Shown piece by piece: positions 43,738-55,587 of a stretch of 64,000 nucleotides of DNA. The first letter of the stretch is position 1. Each line of letters opens with the position of its first letter. A model generated the notes under the pieces. That model worked only from the letters and a program-made list of their open reading frames with translations, did not search any database and was not told where the DNA came from. The DNA is taken from NCBI GenBank assembly GCA_002102555.1, contig MCFL01000017.1, forward strand, positions 62,001 through 126,000, given 5' to 3'. The translations under genes and the position numbers were made by a program. The stretch comes from Catenaria anguillulae PL171 (lineage: Eukaryota > Blastocladiomycota > Blastocladiomycetes > Blastocladiales > Catenariaceae).

Positions 43738-46700
43738 TTACAGATAATGCTGCTTCAATAGCTCCTCCACCTCTGCCCCAGACTCCCTCGTCAACTGCGA
43801 GAACCGGCCACCAGTCCTTGAAAGAAGATCCTGAGGATGTCCAAATTCAACAATCTGTCCGGCATCAAGAACAGCCACGGCATCGCAATCCATGTCGACC
43901 AACGTGCGAATCCGATGTGCAATCATGAGCACCGTCACTGGTGCGCCCGCGCACTGATTCACGGCTTGGAAATGCCGGAACACATTCCAAAACTGAGCGT
44001 CGGTTTCATGGTCAATGGCCGACGTCGGTTCGTCACTGTTTTCAGAGCAGGAAGCATTAGCTTCATCATCACGTCACGAGGGAAGAGTTTCACCAGTTTG
44101 TACCAAAGAAACAGCCGAGTCTTTTTGACCTTGGCCGCCAACAATGATCGCAACAAGCCAATGAGCTGTGCTTGACCTTTAGACACGGCGGTCGCTGACG
44201 TCAACTCATGGTCCAACCCGAACGGCAACTGCAACGAAAACTCGCGAAGCAGCTCATGCATTTCTGCGTCTTGCAGCGCGCCGGTCGGGTCCAGGTTCGA
44301 ACGGAGCGTGCCCGAAAACAAGAAGTTGTCTTGGTTGACGCATCCGAGTTGAGCCCGCAAGTAGCGCAAGTTGAGCGTCGAGGTGGGAACACCGCCGAGC
44401 GTGATGTCACCTTGGACATGCGGAACAAGGCGTTGCAGGGCACCGAAGAAGCTGGTCTTGCCCGAGCCAGTTCTGAACAGGTGAAAACAAAAGTGCGGCA
44501 TGAGCTTGCAGCCAATTGCTGAACATCGAGAAGGCAAATGCAAGCGTACCGTCCGACAATGGCCACCCTGCTCCCTGCCGGTACCGTCATTGAGACATTT
44601 CGCAGCACCCAGTTCCAATCGCCACTCTCACCTTCGCCCTCAATCTTGGAATACGCAACCGACAAGTCGCGCACGACCAATGGACCCGCCGTCGGGTACT
44701 CGGTAACGCTTGTCAATCCCACGCCCGACTCGGTCGGTAAAGCCAAATACTCGCCGACGCGCTCCACAGATGACATCTCCACCTCAACATAGGCATAGTA
44801 CGCGACAGCCACCCGGACACCGTCAATCATAATGAGCAAGTAATTGAGTGCCAGCGCGGCCCACGGGCTGATGCGTTCCACGGCTCGCATACCGTCAAGA
44901 TCTCCCGTGTTACGCGCAACCAGCACAAGAAACCCGACAAACACGCAAAATGCGAGCATGGATGTGACGGAATCGCCAATCACGGCAAACCACCGGTTGA
45001 CGCCAATGTTCCAAATATTGGGACGCAGGTACTCGCGAATGCTGCCGAGCATCAAGTCAAGAAAGTGACCGACCTGACCAAACGCCCGCATGCATGGTCC
45101 ACCGGCTTCAAGCTCGTCGAGATGCTGGACCACGGGTGAGTAGGCCACGTTCCCGATGCGGCGCACGTCCCTTGACGCTCGCACGTACACATAACCCAGC
45201 CAGGCGTATACGGCCAGCAGTGGCGCACAAAAGGCGAGCGTGATGGGCGACGCAATGGCAATGGCGACGACGGCGAATCCGTTGATGAGCGACCACACGA
45301 AAAACTCCTTGATGTCCGTGACGATGGCCGAATCAATGAGGCCCAAGTCCTTGGCAAGTCGGTTGGTCACGCGCGCTGTCGGATTGGTGGTGAACCATTG
45401 CAGAGGAAAGGCGAGCAAGTGGGCAATCATGTCCTCGTGGAGCTTGCGGCTTGCAGCGTAGCTGCCCAGTGTACAGAGAATCATGACCAGGCCGTACACG
45501 AGCGATGAGCCAAACTTGAATGCAGCGACAATGCCGAGAAAGTAAATGGCGTCCGACGCAGATTGCACGTGCTTGCCCGCCGACCAGTCCTTGAGGTATA
45601 CGTCGGCGAGCAATTGCAGTGATTGAACGGCAACCAATCCAAGCACAATTAGGCAAATCAGGACTGGGCCAAATGCACAGGCATATCTGCTGTAATGCGC
45701 CCGCTTGACGGCCCCGTGTGAACGCTCCTCCTCGTGTCGTTCGCCGGCTTGTCTTTCGCCAATGACAGCTGGCGTCTGATCCGAGACTTGGACCACCTCA
45801 ACAGCTTCAGGAGGAGAAGCCCACTGTGCCTTTGAACCCAACACTTGCTTCGGCTCACCTGCCGCCACCACCTTGCCTTCCTTGAGCAGCACCACCATGT
45901 CGGCCTCGGCAGCCGCCAAACCGATCCCATGCGACACAAGCACGACCGTCTTGCCCTCGACTCGAGCGGCCGGCACGAGTGCCTGCTTGTACAAGTGCGC
46001 CGCAGTGACTGCATCCACAGCCGACAGCACGTCATCGGCAATCACCGTGGTCGCGTGTTGTGGGTACAATGCACGCGCAAGGGCAACCCGTTGACGAGTT
46101 CCGCCGCTGAGCGTGACGCCGCGGTCGCCGAGAATCGTCAGGTCGCCGTTGGGCAAAGCCGCAAGATCTTGGGTCAAGGCGCAGCGGTGCATGATTTCGG
46201 CGAAACGAACAGGGTCATAGGCGAGGCCAAAAGTGACGTTGTCGCGAAGCGTCGTGTTAAGTAGGAACGGGGTTTGTTCAATGTACGAGGTGGTCGAGGG
46301 TGGTGGAAAGTGCACGATTCCGTCCACTGGCAAGAGCTCTGTGGATCATGACGTAACGCAGTTGAGCTGTGCCCACGTCAAACTGACAGAAATCATGGAA
46401 CGAGTAGCGTACCGCCGAGCAGAGTCAACAGCAACATTGTCTTGCCGCTTGCAATGGGTCCCGCAACTAACGTCAATTTCCCCTTGGGAAACTCGAGCCT
46501 ACCAGGCACATGCAACGCAAACTGGTCCGACACTTGCACCTTGACTCCCTCGAGAACGACCCGCCCCGGCGCCGATACCTGACGATGCGCTGTCGCCACT
46601 GCCTCGACGCCCATACTCACATTCGCTGCCGGACTTGAGTACGCCGCAGTGAGAAACTCTTGGACCCGATTCCATGATATCACGCCTGCCAAAATCACTT

Positions 46701-48676
46701 TACCGTAGAGATCGGGCAAAATGCGCATGGGAAAGTCCAACATGTAGCAAGCCTGAATGACCGTGAACGCAGTCGAGGGAGGCAGTGTTCCCGATCCGTC
46801 TGTGCTGTTGAGAAATGCATATGTCCCGAACGCGACAATCGTGACAAAGAGCGGCGTGAATGTGGCAAGAACTGTCATGAACGCTTGCCAGATCATGGAG
46901 CGGGCAAGGAGCGATAGCTCCTTGTTGCGCGTGGATTGGATCGTGGACGAGTAGTGGTCTTCCCACACTTGCGTTTTGATGAGGCGGATGGCTGTGGAGG
47001 CGAGTATGGAGTGAGTGACTGGAATGAGTCGCAGAGACTGGCAAGCGCAAGCTTTGTTTACCTTGAATGACTTGGGCACTCAAACTCAACCTCTGGTCCG
47101 TCGCCTTACTGCTCTCCCTCTGCAGCGCCTTCATCCTCGCCGCAATCCATATGTTTACCGGAACCACGGCACACACAACACCAACGACCCCGACCACAGG
47201 CTCCCACCCGAGCAACGTTCCCAAATACAAAAGTGCCCCGACAGCCCGAAACGGCAGCATGGCTGACGCCGAGCACCGGTTAAACGCCTCGCCCAACTTG
47301 CGCGCATCGCTTACTGCAATCGAAACGGCATTCGACGGCGGCTTTGCCGAGTCGGTCAGTGCACGCGCAATCACCATGTGCAAGACGGTGGTTGCACGAT
47401 AATCGAGCATTCGCGACCACCAGTAGCAGTGTGCCTCTGAAAAGACTCGCAGCAAGGCGCCAAATAGCAGCAGCATGCACCAGGCGTACCCGATCGAGAG
47501 TGGCTCGAGCGTCGTTACTGATTGCGACTCGCGGCGCTCGAGGTGTTGCAGAAAGTGGTTCATGGCGAAAGCAGGGATAAACCAGGAGACAAGCAGAAAC
47601 GTGGCGAGAACAAGGACCAAGGGCAGTGCCCAAGAAAAGGTGGCGAGCAGGCCACGGGCAAGGGATTTGTTCTTGTGCCACGAGTGCATGAACCTTGCGT
47701 AGAGCACTTTGGGCTCCTCCGTGGGAGGAACATCGCGGCAATCCGAGAGTTCGAGTCGGTCGGCTGCGAGACAGCGTGCAAGCATATGCCAGACCCAGCG
47801 GATCGTGAGCCATTCAAAGAGGCTGGTCGAATGAAAGTGAGGGACATTTGGATTGTCCAGATATGTTGACGTGTGTGCGAGCCAATGCAGGGCGAGAATG
47901 CCTAGTAGTGAACCAGGAGCTTGGAATCGTTTAAGGTCAAGAGTGGTCGAGTCAAAGGCATCAAAGAGGGCGAGATTGAGGACGAGCACCAGGTAGCCGC
48001 CAAGAATGAGGCCAAGTGAAATGTGGAGGTGAGTCGGTCGCGAGTGCGGATCGAGTCGCTGGTGGCAACGAATGAAGACGTTGAGCAAGGCCGCAACCGA
48101 CATCAAGAGCTGTCATACCAAGACTGGATCAGCGACTTGAACGGAGGATCATCAAAGGTTAAAATGTACCCAAATAGCCCATTCCCAAGGCAGCCAAACG
48201 GCACACGGGACGTAATCCGACCTGACGAGTGTACCAAACGTGGCCATAGCGGCCGCTTGCAAGACACCGCAAGCAGCCTCGCGCAAAGTCGGCACAACTT
48301 GTGTGATCCCGGAGTCCTCAACTTGCATGCCGTATCCCTCGTTACCAGGTTGAGGTTGCAGTTGCGCTTGCTGCTGGTGCTGCTCGCAATCGCCAAAACC
48401 GCCATCCGACTGTGGATTCCGCCCACTACGTGCGGGGTCGATATTATGAGAATCCTCGACGGAATCGGCCAAGGGTGCATAATCGCCACGATTGCGATTA
48501 CGATGGTAGTCCGACCAGGTCTGGCAAAGCCAAGCAGCGCCGAACACCAATACCCAAGCTGCAGGAGCGCTCTGAAGAACTGGCCGAGAAAGGTACCACG
48601 GAAGGTTGGCCTGGATTAAGGGACTACCGGTCATTGCTGTGTATTCGTGCACGCGGGAATGTGCTGGGTTATGCAT
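43738..48676 (-). CDS. ABC transporter, subfamily C (MRP type), full length
   Basis: Six exons in consistent phase: 48676-48170, 48109-47062, 46991-46413, 46338-44550, 44472-44104 and 44035-43738, giving about 1,529 residues, the length of MRP1. About five N-terminal hydrophobic segments form a TMD0. Two TMD-NBD units follow. NBD1 has Walker A GPIASGKT, signature LSGGTRQRVALARAL, Walker B VIADDVLSAVDA and H-loop VLVSHG; the second D in Walker B is usual for ABCC NBD1. NBD2 has Walker A GRTGSGKT, Q-loop GCVNQDNFLFSGT, Walker B LFLCDEPTSAIDHETD and H-loop MIAHRI, but its signature is altered to SKGQAQLIGLLRSLL. It probably exports conjugates at the plasma or vacuolar membrane. In-frame ATGs at 48811 and 48634 are alternative starts. 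Confidence 0.92.
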
Positions 48677-50006
48677 GCACTCGATCTGAAACTGAAGTGG
48701 GATAAGGACAGCGGGAGTGGCTGCGATTCTGCTCATTTGTATGCATAGCAACATCGAGGTGAGAACTATGCGGATCGTGCATTGCAGTGACTGGCATCGT
48801 ACAAGACTCAAAGAGCTGCTGGGACTCGAGGGGCTTCACGTTTGCCCTCACTGAGCACTTGCCGTGACTTGGATCAGCAACCTTGACTCTCGCCCATGCG
48901 GTCATGGCAGGATGACTCAAGACGACTATTGTATGCGCGCAGTCGCTGGTGCCGGCAGCCCAGCGGCCCGGGCCTGGATGCCCCCGTGCCCGTCATAGTC
49001 CATAGCCAGGGTTCCCCAGCGCGTGTACCCAGTGTCTCCGTCTCACTTGATCAATCTTCTTGCACAAAACAGCACAAGTTACCTGCCAAGTACTTTCCAC
49101 GCGTTTGGACGTGAAACATCCATCATGTTTCATCATTCCGTTTCGTTCCGCGATCCAGCGGCCAACACCAACGTATTACGCCACAAATGCACCTTGAATG
49201 AATGCACCTCGGCTGCACTTCATGTATCATACTGTTGCGAACAGGACTGGACGGCGGTAAACAAATGCCAATCAACCGATTCCGAATATGCTGAAGTCCT
49301 GGCGCCACTCAATGAGTGGGCACATATCGACCGCAGAGCCATGTGTCAACGCCGTCGATGACCCAACGAACCCATGGCCATAGAAGTGGAGCTCCGAGCA
49401 GGAGAGGTAGCCATTTGAGGTGGCCGGAGGCGAAACTGCTTGCTGCTTTTCCCAACCACGTGCACCAATTTCATCTGCCCTAGCTTGCAATTGCAAATTG
49501 TTGCTTTTCAGCTGTCCTCATTGTAAACACATGTAAATTTCACCGCAGGATGCGCATTGATGAACAACCTGAAGCACCCGACATATTTACCGGCGCTTTG
49601 GGCAGGCGAGACAACGCCATGCCTTGCACGTTTTTGCTTGGAGATCTCCACCGCCGCCTCGTATGGCTTAGCTCCCATGCATGCGCGCGATTCGCCGGCT
49701 TCGCCCGCCACCGGGTCATTGGATATTGCGACTGCAACAGTTCGCGGCGTCCTTGCTGTGCCGCCTCTCTCGACGGGCCAACGCCACTCCCCTTGAAAGC
49801 TTGTTCCAGAAAAAGCGGACAATCTGTGCTGCTCGGCCACCCTTCGTTTCTTCCACCGATGCCATAAATCAGGCCGCCCACCCCGCTTTCCTGTCCAGGC
49901 ACGATCTGGAATGTTTTCATGTAAAGTGTATGAGACACCAGCATGTCTCACATCCCATCCGTCGTCGCCTCCGCCATCCATCACCTAACAGACACATCAT
50001 ACTGTC
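48677..50006. other. Intergenic region
   Basis: About 1.3 kb between the ABC transporter start and the LRR gene. It may hold an unseen signal-peptide exon of the LRR gene near its right end. No RNA gene or mobile element is seen. Confidence 0.5.
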
Positions 50007-51255
50007 ATGTCGTCCCCGAGTCAATCATCGCCCGACTGTGCCGTGATCCGCAAGTTTACTGCCCAGCTCCGTCCAGCGCCTTCAAACGGCCCGTCGTGCT
50101 GTGGGTTTGCGACAGAGGATGTCGTGTGCTCCGCGACTGGCCGGGTCGTCAACTTGTACGTGACGCCACCGTCTACTACTACATACCCAAGCGACACTAC
50201 TCCGTAATGTACCCACTCACTGGATGCGTTGATGGGGCTGTACAGGACCATTTCCGGCATTGGCTCGTTTCCCACGGATCTGGCTGTTTTGACCGAGCTG
50301 CGCACATTGTGCGTCCATCATGTCTCATGCTGACATAACAATGGCGAGTCAGCCTATAACTTACGCCATGCATGTGGTTGCCATGTCTTGTCTTGCGTCT
50401 AGTATCGTCAAGGACTCGCTTGATCTTACCGGTAACATGCCCTCTTCCTTTAGCAGCTTGAAGAATCTTGAACGACTGTACGCACTGTTGGTCACAATCT
50501 CCGACTCTCAATCTTATTGGCAGTCCATCTCACAACCTTCATGATTCATAGCGAAATTGTCAACACACGTATGTCTGGTCCCATTCCGGACGTGTTTGGT
50601 GACATGTCTCGTCTCCGCAACCTGTACGCTCCTTTGAATGCGGAAAAGCCCACAACAAATTCGCATCTGACTCACGAATCTGAGCCCAGGAACCTGCGCG
50701 CCAATGCCCTGAGCGGCCCGGTCCCTGATTCTCTTGGCAAAGCAACCCAGCTTCGCGAAATGTCGGCGCACTTGTTGTTTCCCACCTGTCCATGTTCATC
50801 AAGTGGGCACTGACCAGAATTCAATTGATCCCTAAAACAACAGTGACGTGTCCCGAAACCAATTGACGTCCTTGCCCACAACCCTTACGTCGCTCCGGTC
50901 GCTCACGCTCGTCAACCTCTTTGACAACCACATCACGTCACCCTTCCCGGTGCTCGCCAACGTGTCGGGCGACTGCCTCACGGGCGGCCCGCATAACAAT
51001 TACCTGTGCTTGCTCGGGCCCGCGAGCGCACACTCGGGCAAGTGCTACTCGAGCGATTTAGCCAATGTGCCGCTGTGCACCGTTGCCGCCGATGGAAGTG
51101 TGGCGCCAGAGCAAAAGGCAAGCAATGTGTGGGTCATTGTGGTGGGCGTGGTGTGCGCAGTGCTGGGCGTGGTGCTTGTGGTGGCGGGCGTGCTTGTGTA
51201 TAAGCGTAGGCAGGGGGCGAGACGGAGGAGAGAGTTTATGCGCGCAATCAGTTGA
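50007..51255 (+). CDS. Leucine-rich-repeat single-pass membrane protein
   Basis: Six exons, 50007-50155, 50246-50308, 50403-50477, 50552-50623, 50690-50761 and 50844-51255, give about 280 residues. Exon 1 ends with an LRR N-cap-like pattern (CCGFATEDVVCSATGRVVNL). Each of exons 2-5 then encodes one LRR of 21-25 residues, for example LTGNMPSSFSSLKNLERL and MSGPIPDVFGDMSRLRNL. All the introns are in phase 2. The last exon adds two repeats, a Cys-containing cap, a transmembrane helix (VWVIVVGVVCAVLGVVLVVAGVLVY) and a short basic tail (KRRQGARRRREF). No kinase domain follows. A signal peptide was not found in frame, so a 5' exon may be missing. It is likely a cell-surface or adhesion/receptor-like protein. 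Confidence 0.8.
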
Positions 51256-51535
51256 TGGATGAGCGACGAGAGAGCAAGCCTGTTTGTATCTGTACCCGTC
51301 AGTATCCGTTTCTTGCACAGTCGTTTGTTTGTCTCTGAGGTCTTGAATCCATCAATGAAAAATTTTGATCAGCCCAGACAATGGACAAGACACTTTATGT
51401 TGAATGAATCAAAAATCGATGATGGTTGAAAATGCGGTGACAACGGTAGGTATCAATTGCGATCTTTGTACATGAAACCTATGGGCAACACCTCAGACTC
51501 GGCACTCAATCTTGTGACTGCGCTCGTGTGAAGCC
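51256..51535. other. Intergenic region between convergent genes
   Basis: About 280 bp between the 3' ends of the LRR gene and VMA21. Nothing further is seen. Confidence 0.5.
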
Positions 51536-52133
51536 TTACTGCGTCTTCTTTTCCTCCACGGGCGCCGCGGGTTTCGGATGCGACCCGTCCGTCTCGCCCT
51601 CGTACACGGCCACAATGACGTATCCGAGAACAACGAGGTTGGCTGCGGCCACGGCCGACAGGGCGCTGAGTGACGTGTCATCTGCATGGTTCAATCGTGA
51701 GCAACACCGGAGCAAGCGCAGTCCCAATCATGTATAACGTACTCGGGAACCAATCGGCCAACGCCTTGTAGTAGGTCCAAATGGGAACAACGGCGAGCGC
51801 GGCCATGAAGCAAATGAGCTTGACAAACACACGCCTACAAAGTGCCGCACGCAATCAAAAACGTCAAGAGCCGGTTTCTTGGGCGCGCAAACAGACACGA
51901 GGCAGAAATCCATGTAGGTACGTTGAAAACTCGAATGGCTTTGCGGGTGGGATACCTCCCGGCGGAGGCGGCGGGAGAATACCGGGCTTGGTGGCAAAGA
52001 TACCGCGAGGGCCAAAGATGCTGTTGTCGACGGGAGCCTCGGGTGTGCTGGATGACCTGGGCGCGGCGTCCGAGGCGTCGGACTTGGAGGCGGACGCGGC
52101 CGGACCGCGGTTCTTGAGCTTGTTGCTTGACAT
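51536..52133 (-). CDS. VMA21: V-ATPase assembly factor Vma21
   Basis: Three exons, 52133-51922, 51834-51743 and 51681-51536, give about 149 residues. After a Ser/Pro-rich cytosolic leader there are two transmembrane helices: VKLICFMAALAVVPIWTYY and LSAVAAANLVVLGYVIVAVYE. Their order, spacing and text match Vma21, the ER chaperone that assembles the Vo sector of the vacuolar proton pump. The C-terminus is KKTQ, a perfect KKXX COPI retrieval signal, as expected for an ER-cycling Vma21. The leader is longer than in yeast (77 residues in total there). It shares a short divergent promoter with ATG5. Confidence 0.88.
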
Positions 52134-52428
52134 TGCGGTGACGGAGTGTAAATGAGTGCTTCAAGTTATCGGTGCGACTCTGTTGGCATATGCATGGCAT
52201 CATTCATGGAATATTCAACTTGTCTCGCGCCATGGCCACCATTTGGTTTGGTGCTTGGGGCATCGTGTGATGGTGGAAGTCGGGAATCCTTCGAGAGCGG
52301 CGAATCTTGGCTTCTGGAAATGTTCTGGAAGGCCATTCCTTAGCAAGACTTGCAGTCAACCGATGTGTATGTACATATATCATACGTACAATGAACTGAG
52401 CGCATTAGGCAATACACAACACGCAATC
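52134..52428. promoter_or_regulatory. Bidirectional promoter, VMA21 / ATG5
   Basis: Only 295 bp separate the two start codons, so the genes must share promoter DNA. An in-frame ATG at 52156 upstream of ATG5 would add a leader unlike ATG5 and is rejected. Confidence 0.6.
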
Positions 52429-53796
52429 ATGGATATGCCCACGCCCTCAGCGGCCGCCTCTTTCTCCACGGGGCCATCGTCGGGTCCCACCCCGGCCGCC
52501 GCCGCGACGGCAGCTCAACAATCGCCACCGCCATGGATCGACCCATTGCTCATAACCTCCATCTTTCACGCAACCGTGCCCTTGGCCCTGCTTATCCCTG
52601 GCGCGCCCGGACCGCTTCTCGTCAACGCACCCCGCAACTCGTACCTGCCCGCCCTGCTCTCCACCATTCCACACGTCGCGTCCGTGCTCATCCCGCCGCC
52701 ACTGCTCCAGTCGTCCTCGCCCACCACCAGCAGCACAAGCACCTTTGATTCTGACGCCGGTGGACAGCTGGGGTTTGTGTGCGCCGAATCGCGCGCGCTC
52801 GTAAAGTGGTATTATCCGATTGGCGTGCTCTTCGACGTGTATCGGCCAACACCGCCACCCTTACCCTCTGCTGGTGATCCAACTGCGCTCAAAACACCAA
52901 CGACCGCTCCAAGTGACCACGGGAGCAGTAGCGGCGACGACGAATACGCACACATTGAATCCCCAACTGCCCATCGACCGTCGCCATCATCCCCCACAAC
53001 TTTGGACGACGCGCAAATCAAAGCGCTTCTCTCTACGCCCTGGCGAATTCACGTCTTGCTCAAACGCGCGCCTCCCGCTTTCGACATCTTTTCCCCACTG
53101 TCATTCCCATCCCCGCTGCTCCCCGATCCAGACCCTGATGGCGCATTTGCACCAGCTGCACTCGACACGATTGTGCCCTACACGTCGCTCGACAATTTGG
53201 CGTCCATGTACCGCAACGAGGTCAAACAAGCAGAGTACATCAAGTATGGGTCTTCGAAAAAGACAAATGCATTGGGCAAGGCCGACAGTGAGTTACTTTG
53301 GGACGCCATTGTCAACAGTGCGTTTCCCGTTTGTCTCAGTCACCCACACTTGTCTTGGCTGACACGCCCTTTTTTATTAGATAACTTGACCAATGCGGAA
53401 CCAATTCTCACCTCCTTGCTGCACACGGACCCGATTGCACGCGCGTGGCCCATTCGCGTGCACATTCACCCAGCGCTCAAATCGGCGCGGGATACACGGC
53501 CATACCTTCAGCCGTTCATTCCCGTGGCGTCTGCGGATACCATTGGCCACGTCATTCAATCCCGACTTGGGTTTGCCGATGTGTCAGTTGTTGTTCAGGG
53601 ATTGCATGTGAGCTTGGACACGCCGCTCGCGTGGGTACATCGGCATTTGGTGTGTGTCGATGGGTGGATGTATTTGGTTGTTGTGCCACCCATCTTGAAG
53701 CGAGTGGCGGCTGCTGGAAGAAGAGCCGAGGAGGCGGCTGATGTGGCAAGAGAAGACGACAAGGAGGATGCAGATTTGGTGCTTGTGGATGCTTGA
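52429..53796 (+). CDS. ATG5: Autophagy protein Atg5
   Basis: Two exons, 52429-53317 and 53381-53796, around a 63-nt in-frame intron, give about 434 residues. N-terminal ubiquitin-like fold text is recognisable: IFHATVPLALLI, NSYLPALLSTIPH and the strongly conserved LVKWYYPIGVLFDVY. The helical region EVKQAEYIKYGSSKKTNAL contains the lysine expected to receive Atg12. The second ubiquitin-like fold ends VVQGLHVSLDTPLAWVHRHLVCVDGWMYL, as in Atg5. A Ser/Pro-rich insertion sits between the first fold and the helical region. Atg12-Atg5 with Atg16 acts as the E3-like complex for Atg8 lipidation. Confidence 0.92.
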   Translation: MDMPTPSAAASFSTGPSSGPTPAAAATAAQQSPPPWIDPLLITSIFHATVPLALLIPGAPGPLLVNAPRNSYLPALLSTIPHVASVLIPPPLLQSSSPTTSSTSTFDSDAGGQLGFVCAESRALVKWYYPIGVLFDVYRPTPPPLPSAGDPTALKTPTTAPSDHGSSSGDDEYAHIESPTAHRPSPSSPTTLDDAQIKALLSTPWRIHVLLKRAPPAFDIFSPLSFPSPLLPDPDPDGAFAPAALDTIVPYTSLDNLASMYRNEVKQAEYIKYGSSKKTNALGKADSELLWDAIVNSAFPVCLSHPHLSWLTRPFLLDNLTNAEPILTSLLHTDPIARAWPIRVHIHPALKSARDTRPYLQPFIPVASADTIGHVIQSRLGFADVSVVVQGLHVSLDTPLAWVHRHLVCVDGWMYLVVVPPILKRVAAAGRRAEEAADVAREDDKEDADLVLVDA

Positions 53797-53962
53797 GGCA
53801 GAGACTCGGCGGGTATGTGATAAAGTTGCAGTTGCATGTCATGTCCAGAGTTGGCCATCTGTGCTGATTGCGATACACATATGTATGCATGTTGCAGGTA
53901 GCTAGATTGCCTCCTGTTGTGCCTGATCTCGGATCATTTTTCTACAAGCGGCAAGCTCCATC

Positions 53963-54586
53963 ATGCATCAGCAACCCCTCGCCATCTTGCCGCCCCACGA
54001 CCCGTCCTCGTCCGTCAACGGCCCCGACCCGATTGTCAACTCGCACGACTCGTCCTTTGATTCGACAGCGGGCGACGACCTGCTCACGCAGGCCGACCTT
54101 GGTCCAAATCCATTTTGGGACACGGTGCTCCTCGTGCAGCCACCCACCTCGGTCACAGCCACGCCTGTGCCTCAGCAGCGGCAGTGGCGCACGAATCGCT
54201 TGCCAGCAGGAGGATGCATTTGGGCGTTTGCCGCGGTCCTGGCTCCACTCTTGGTGGGCACAGATTCCATGTATATTCAGCATACAAGTTGGGCCGCATC
54301 CCCACAACTCACGACCATGGATCATCGGACGACAACATCGTCTACCAGACGCTCATTCACCTTGGCCAGCCTGCCCACTGCAGTGATGGCCGACACACTC
54401 TGCACCGCTGCCGCCAATCATGCCTTGATGCGCACCAACGCCGCGGACGCGACAAAATCGGGCACATCTGCCAACTCGCCCACGTTTGACGCCACTGCCC
54501 CCACACCAACCATTCCGGCTTCGCACACATCAATCGACTCCCCCAACCTCTACACCCAACACCCAAACCATCGCGCTGTCTCTTGA
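53963..54586 (+). CDS. Unrecognised Thr/Ser-rich ORF
   Basis: A 207-codon ORF beginning MHQQPLAILPPHD. It contains one hydrophobic stretch (GGCIWAFAAVLAPLLV) and is otherwise low-complexity. A second ORF in another frame (54486-54881, LDLAHFVILVDVLAALHS) overlaps its end and may be a downstream exon. No family is recognised, and it could be a small multi-exon gene whose splicing is not resolved. Confidence 0.35.
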   Translation: MHQQPLAILPPHDPSSSVNGPDPIVNSHDSSFDSTAGDDLLTQADLGPNPFWDTVLLVQPPTSVTATPVPQQRQWRTNRLPAGGCIWAFAAVLAPLLVGTDSMYIQHTSWAASPQLTTMDHRTTTSSTRRSFTLASLPTAVMADTLCTAAANHALMRTNAADATKSGTSANSPTFDATAPTPTIPASHTSIDSPNLYTQHPNHRAVS

Positions 54587-54881
54587 CCTTGCACACTTTG
54601 TCATCCTCGTGGATGTGCTGGCGGCGCTTCACTCGAAGGCCGACCAGTACGCGACTGCTGTTGAGTCATACACGGCCATCCTCCCGACGCACCTTTGCTG
54701 GGCCATCATGACCAACCCCGACGTGGCCACCAAAGCCAGCAAGTGCCACGGCGCCTCGTTGGACGGCTCACTCACCAACGACTGGTCAACGATCAAGTCC
54801 TCGAATCAAGATCGGATCGTCGTTTTTTCGTTTTCTTTTTCTTTCCATCTTGTTCTCCTTGTGTTTCTGTTTGCGTGTTGA

Positions 54882-55587
54882 CCAGGTGCCTGCCACTGAC
54901 CGCCTTTTTTCCTGCTTTGATTCGGCTTGGTTTGGCTGATAGTCGGGGTCAATACTTTGTTTTGTGTTAGTACATAAATCCATGTTGTCAAGCACCAATC
55001 AAAAAGTCACACGCGTTGCCGGCCACTCAACTCAAGAGGGCGGTTTTCGTAAATCGGATGTTGATGATGATCTGCAGTAGAGATTGAAAGAATCGGAGGC
55101 CCCAACCGCCCTGCATTTGGCGTTTGGCTGGGCATTCGGCGAGCTTCCATTTCGCTTCTACGTCTTCAGGGTCGGCACCCTGGCATGGCCGAGTGACCGA
55201 GCGGACGCCGCGCGTTGAGGTCAAAGTCCCTGGTAGCGACAGCAGCTGGTCAGCGGCAGCATGGTCGTGCATTATGAGTGCCAACTTGGTATAGTCTTCA
55301 TGGCACGGGCGATGATGCGATGGTCAACGTCGTGTGCGAGACAGGACAAGACAGAATGGATGAATTCATACCATGCATGATGATGGAGGGAATGAACGCC
55401 GCGATATTGAGCATTCCAAGCATTACCACTGTCTGCAATACCGCCTGCAATCGCATTGCCATCATCATTTGTATCGATACCATCGCTCGAGTGCTGCCAA
55501 CACGCCGCCCCAGCGCCACTCCGCCTTCCGCGTTCAACTTCTCCTCTCGCTGATTGTCTGACTCGATTACCTCTCTCGGCAAGCACT
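54882..55587. other. Intergenic region upstream of the USP7-like gene
   Basis: About 0.7 kb. Near 55,175-55,240 there is a stretch resembling the 5' half of a tRNA-Leu/Ser (A-box-like TGGCCGAGTG), but no matching B box. Nothing else is recognised. Confidence 0.45.

Noticed and set aside
52156-52428. N-terminal extension of ATG5 from the upstream ATG
   Set aside because: The added 91 residues look like translated promoter, contain no ATG5 sequence, and would leave almost no gap to VMA21.
55175-55240. tRNA-Leu/Ser-like 5' half with an A-box-like sequence
   Set aside because: No B box (GGTTCGANNCC) and no matching acceptor stem downstream, so a functional tRNA gene is not supported.
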